From positions 1 to 64,000 of the forward strand of contig QDFQ01000007.1 in NCBI GenBank assembly GCA_003075315.1: a stretch of DNA of 64,000 nucleotides. The letters run 5' to 3'. Every line of letters begins with the position of its first letter. Within the stretch, counting starts at the first letter, position 1. Below the pieces are notes generated by a model. It was given only the letters and a program-made list of their open reading frames with translations. It did no database searches and had not been told where the DNA came from. The DNA comes from Arthrobacter sp. TPD3018 (GTDB lineage Bacteria > Pseudomonadota > Alphaproteobacteria > Sphingomonadales > Sphingomonadaceae). Of the stretch, positions 63,786-64,000 are shown piece after piece. The position numbers were made by a program, and so were the translations under genes.

Positions 63786-64000
63786 CGGGTGCTTCGTGCG
63801 CCGTCGGGTGGGCGGTGTCGGTGTAGGTCACGCTGTCGTCCGTCACGACGGCTTCGACGTCGCGTCGGTGTCCCGTCGCATCCTCGACCAGCGACGTGAC
63901 GCGGACATGATTGGGCGTCTGCAAGGGCGCGGTGAACAGTGAGAAGCTGGGCGCGAAGGTCGTCAGCGTTTGTGCCGTGCGGCCGTTGTCAGGGCCATCG
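63700..64000 (-). CDS. Partial gene running off the window edge
   Basis: An open frame enters from the right edge: TFAPSFSLFTAPLQTPNHVR, then TSLVEDATGHRRDVEAVVTDDSVTYTD, and ends at 63700-63702. The first 70 residues look like beta-rich coding sequence. The last 28 overlap the convergent zincin gene and are Ser/Arg-rich, so the real protein may only poorly resemble this tail. No family can be assigned from the fragment. Confidence 0.4.
   Translation of the reverse strand, partial: DGPDNGRTAQTLTTFAPSFSLFTAPLQTPNHVRVTSLVEDATGHRRDVEAVVTDDSVTYTDTAHPTAHEAPVSSRGAAPERSSAASRSRHRPSVAGSHP

Overview
The window looks like a chromosomal stretch of a high-GC alphaproteobacterium, most likely a Sphingomonas-type sphingomonad. 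This is an inference from base composition, a large TonB-dependent receptor, closely packed ATGA-overlapping operons and the family mix; there is no rRNA or tRNA to confirm it. I see no CRISPR array, integrase, replication origin or tRNA.

Layout. 1-2224: a truncated IS3-type element sits in the 3' part of a gene of unknown function, next to an MFS transporter. 3819-6165: divergent patatin-like lipase and zinc alcohol dehydrogenase. 6244-9513: decayed sensory genes (a BLUF photoreceptor cut by one in-frame TGA, a frameshifted and truncated GAF/PAS sensor) around an intact Crp-type regulator. 9863-11794: LprI-like protein, EamA exporter and divergent Lrp regulator with a clear palindrome. 11976-26563: twelve consecutive minus-strand genes. 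The upstream eight form an organosulfur scavenging locus (TonB receptor, GPH symporter, TauD/AtsK-type dioxygenase, arylsulfatase, its formylglycine-generating enzyme, an ATP-grasp ligase, SfnG-type dimethylsulfone monooxygenase, a DAACS symporter). The downstream four are an enigmatic desaturase / PhnD-like protein / DUF3182-like protein / alpha/beta hydrolase cluster. 26880-29083: chromate efflux (ChrA, ChrB-like). 29337-39915: nitroreductase, secreted lactonase-like hydrolase with AraC regulator, an envelope operon (MliC-like, DUF2141-like, beta-rich protein, GT4 glycosyltransferase) divergent from a two-component system, retropepsin-like protein, DUF2306 protein.

40398-60300 holds an immunity-like set interspersed with housekeeping and redox genes: an overlapping three-gene operon that I do not recognise and that ends in a PD-(D/E)XK nuclease-like protein (40398-42619), a Kiwa-type pair KwaA/KwaB (52508-54029), a PD-(D/E)XK nuclease directly behind it, McrB/McrC on the opposite strand, and a NYN ribonuclease-like protein. 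Between these lie a serine hydrolase, a methyltransferase, TfoX, an OYE/VOC/DJ-1 electrophile-response operon with its LysR regulator, and an HxlR/SDR pair. 60639-64000: YdcZ transporter, a LysR remnant, a secreted zincin-like protein and a partial gene at the edge.

The strongest unexplained non-coding signal is a family of about 60-65 nt dispersed repeats (TGAACGAACGGC near the left, TGGGTC near the right). About sixteen copies lie in intergenic gaps, nearly all on the plus strand, often between convergent genes. The unrecognised three-gene nuclease operon is my best candidate for an undescribed system.
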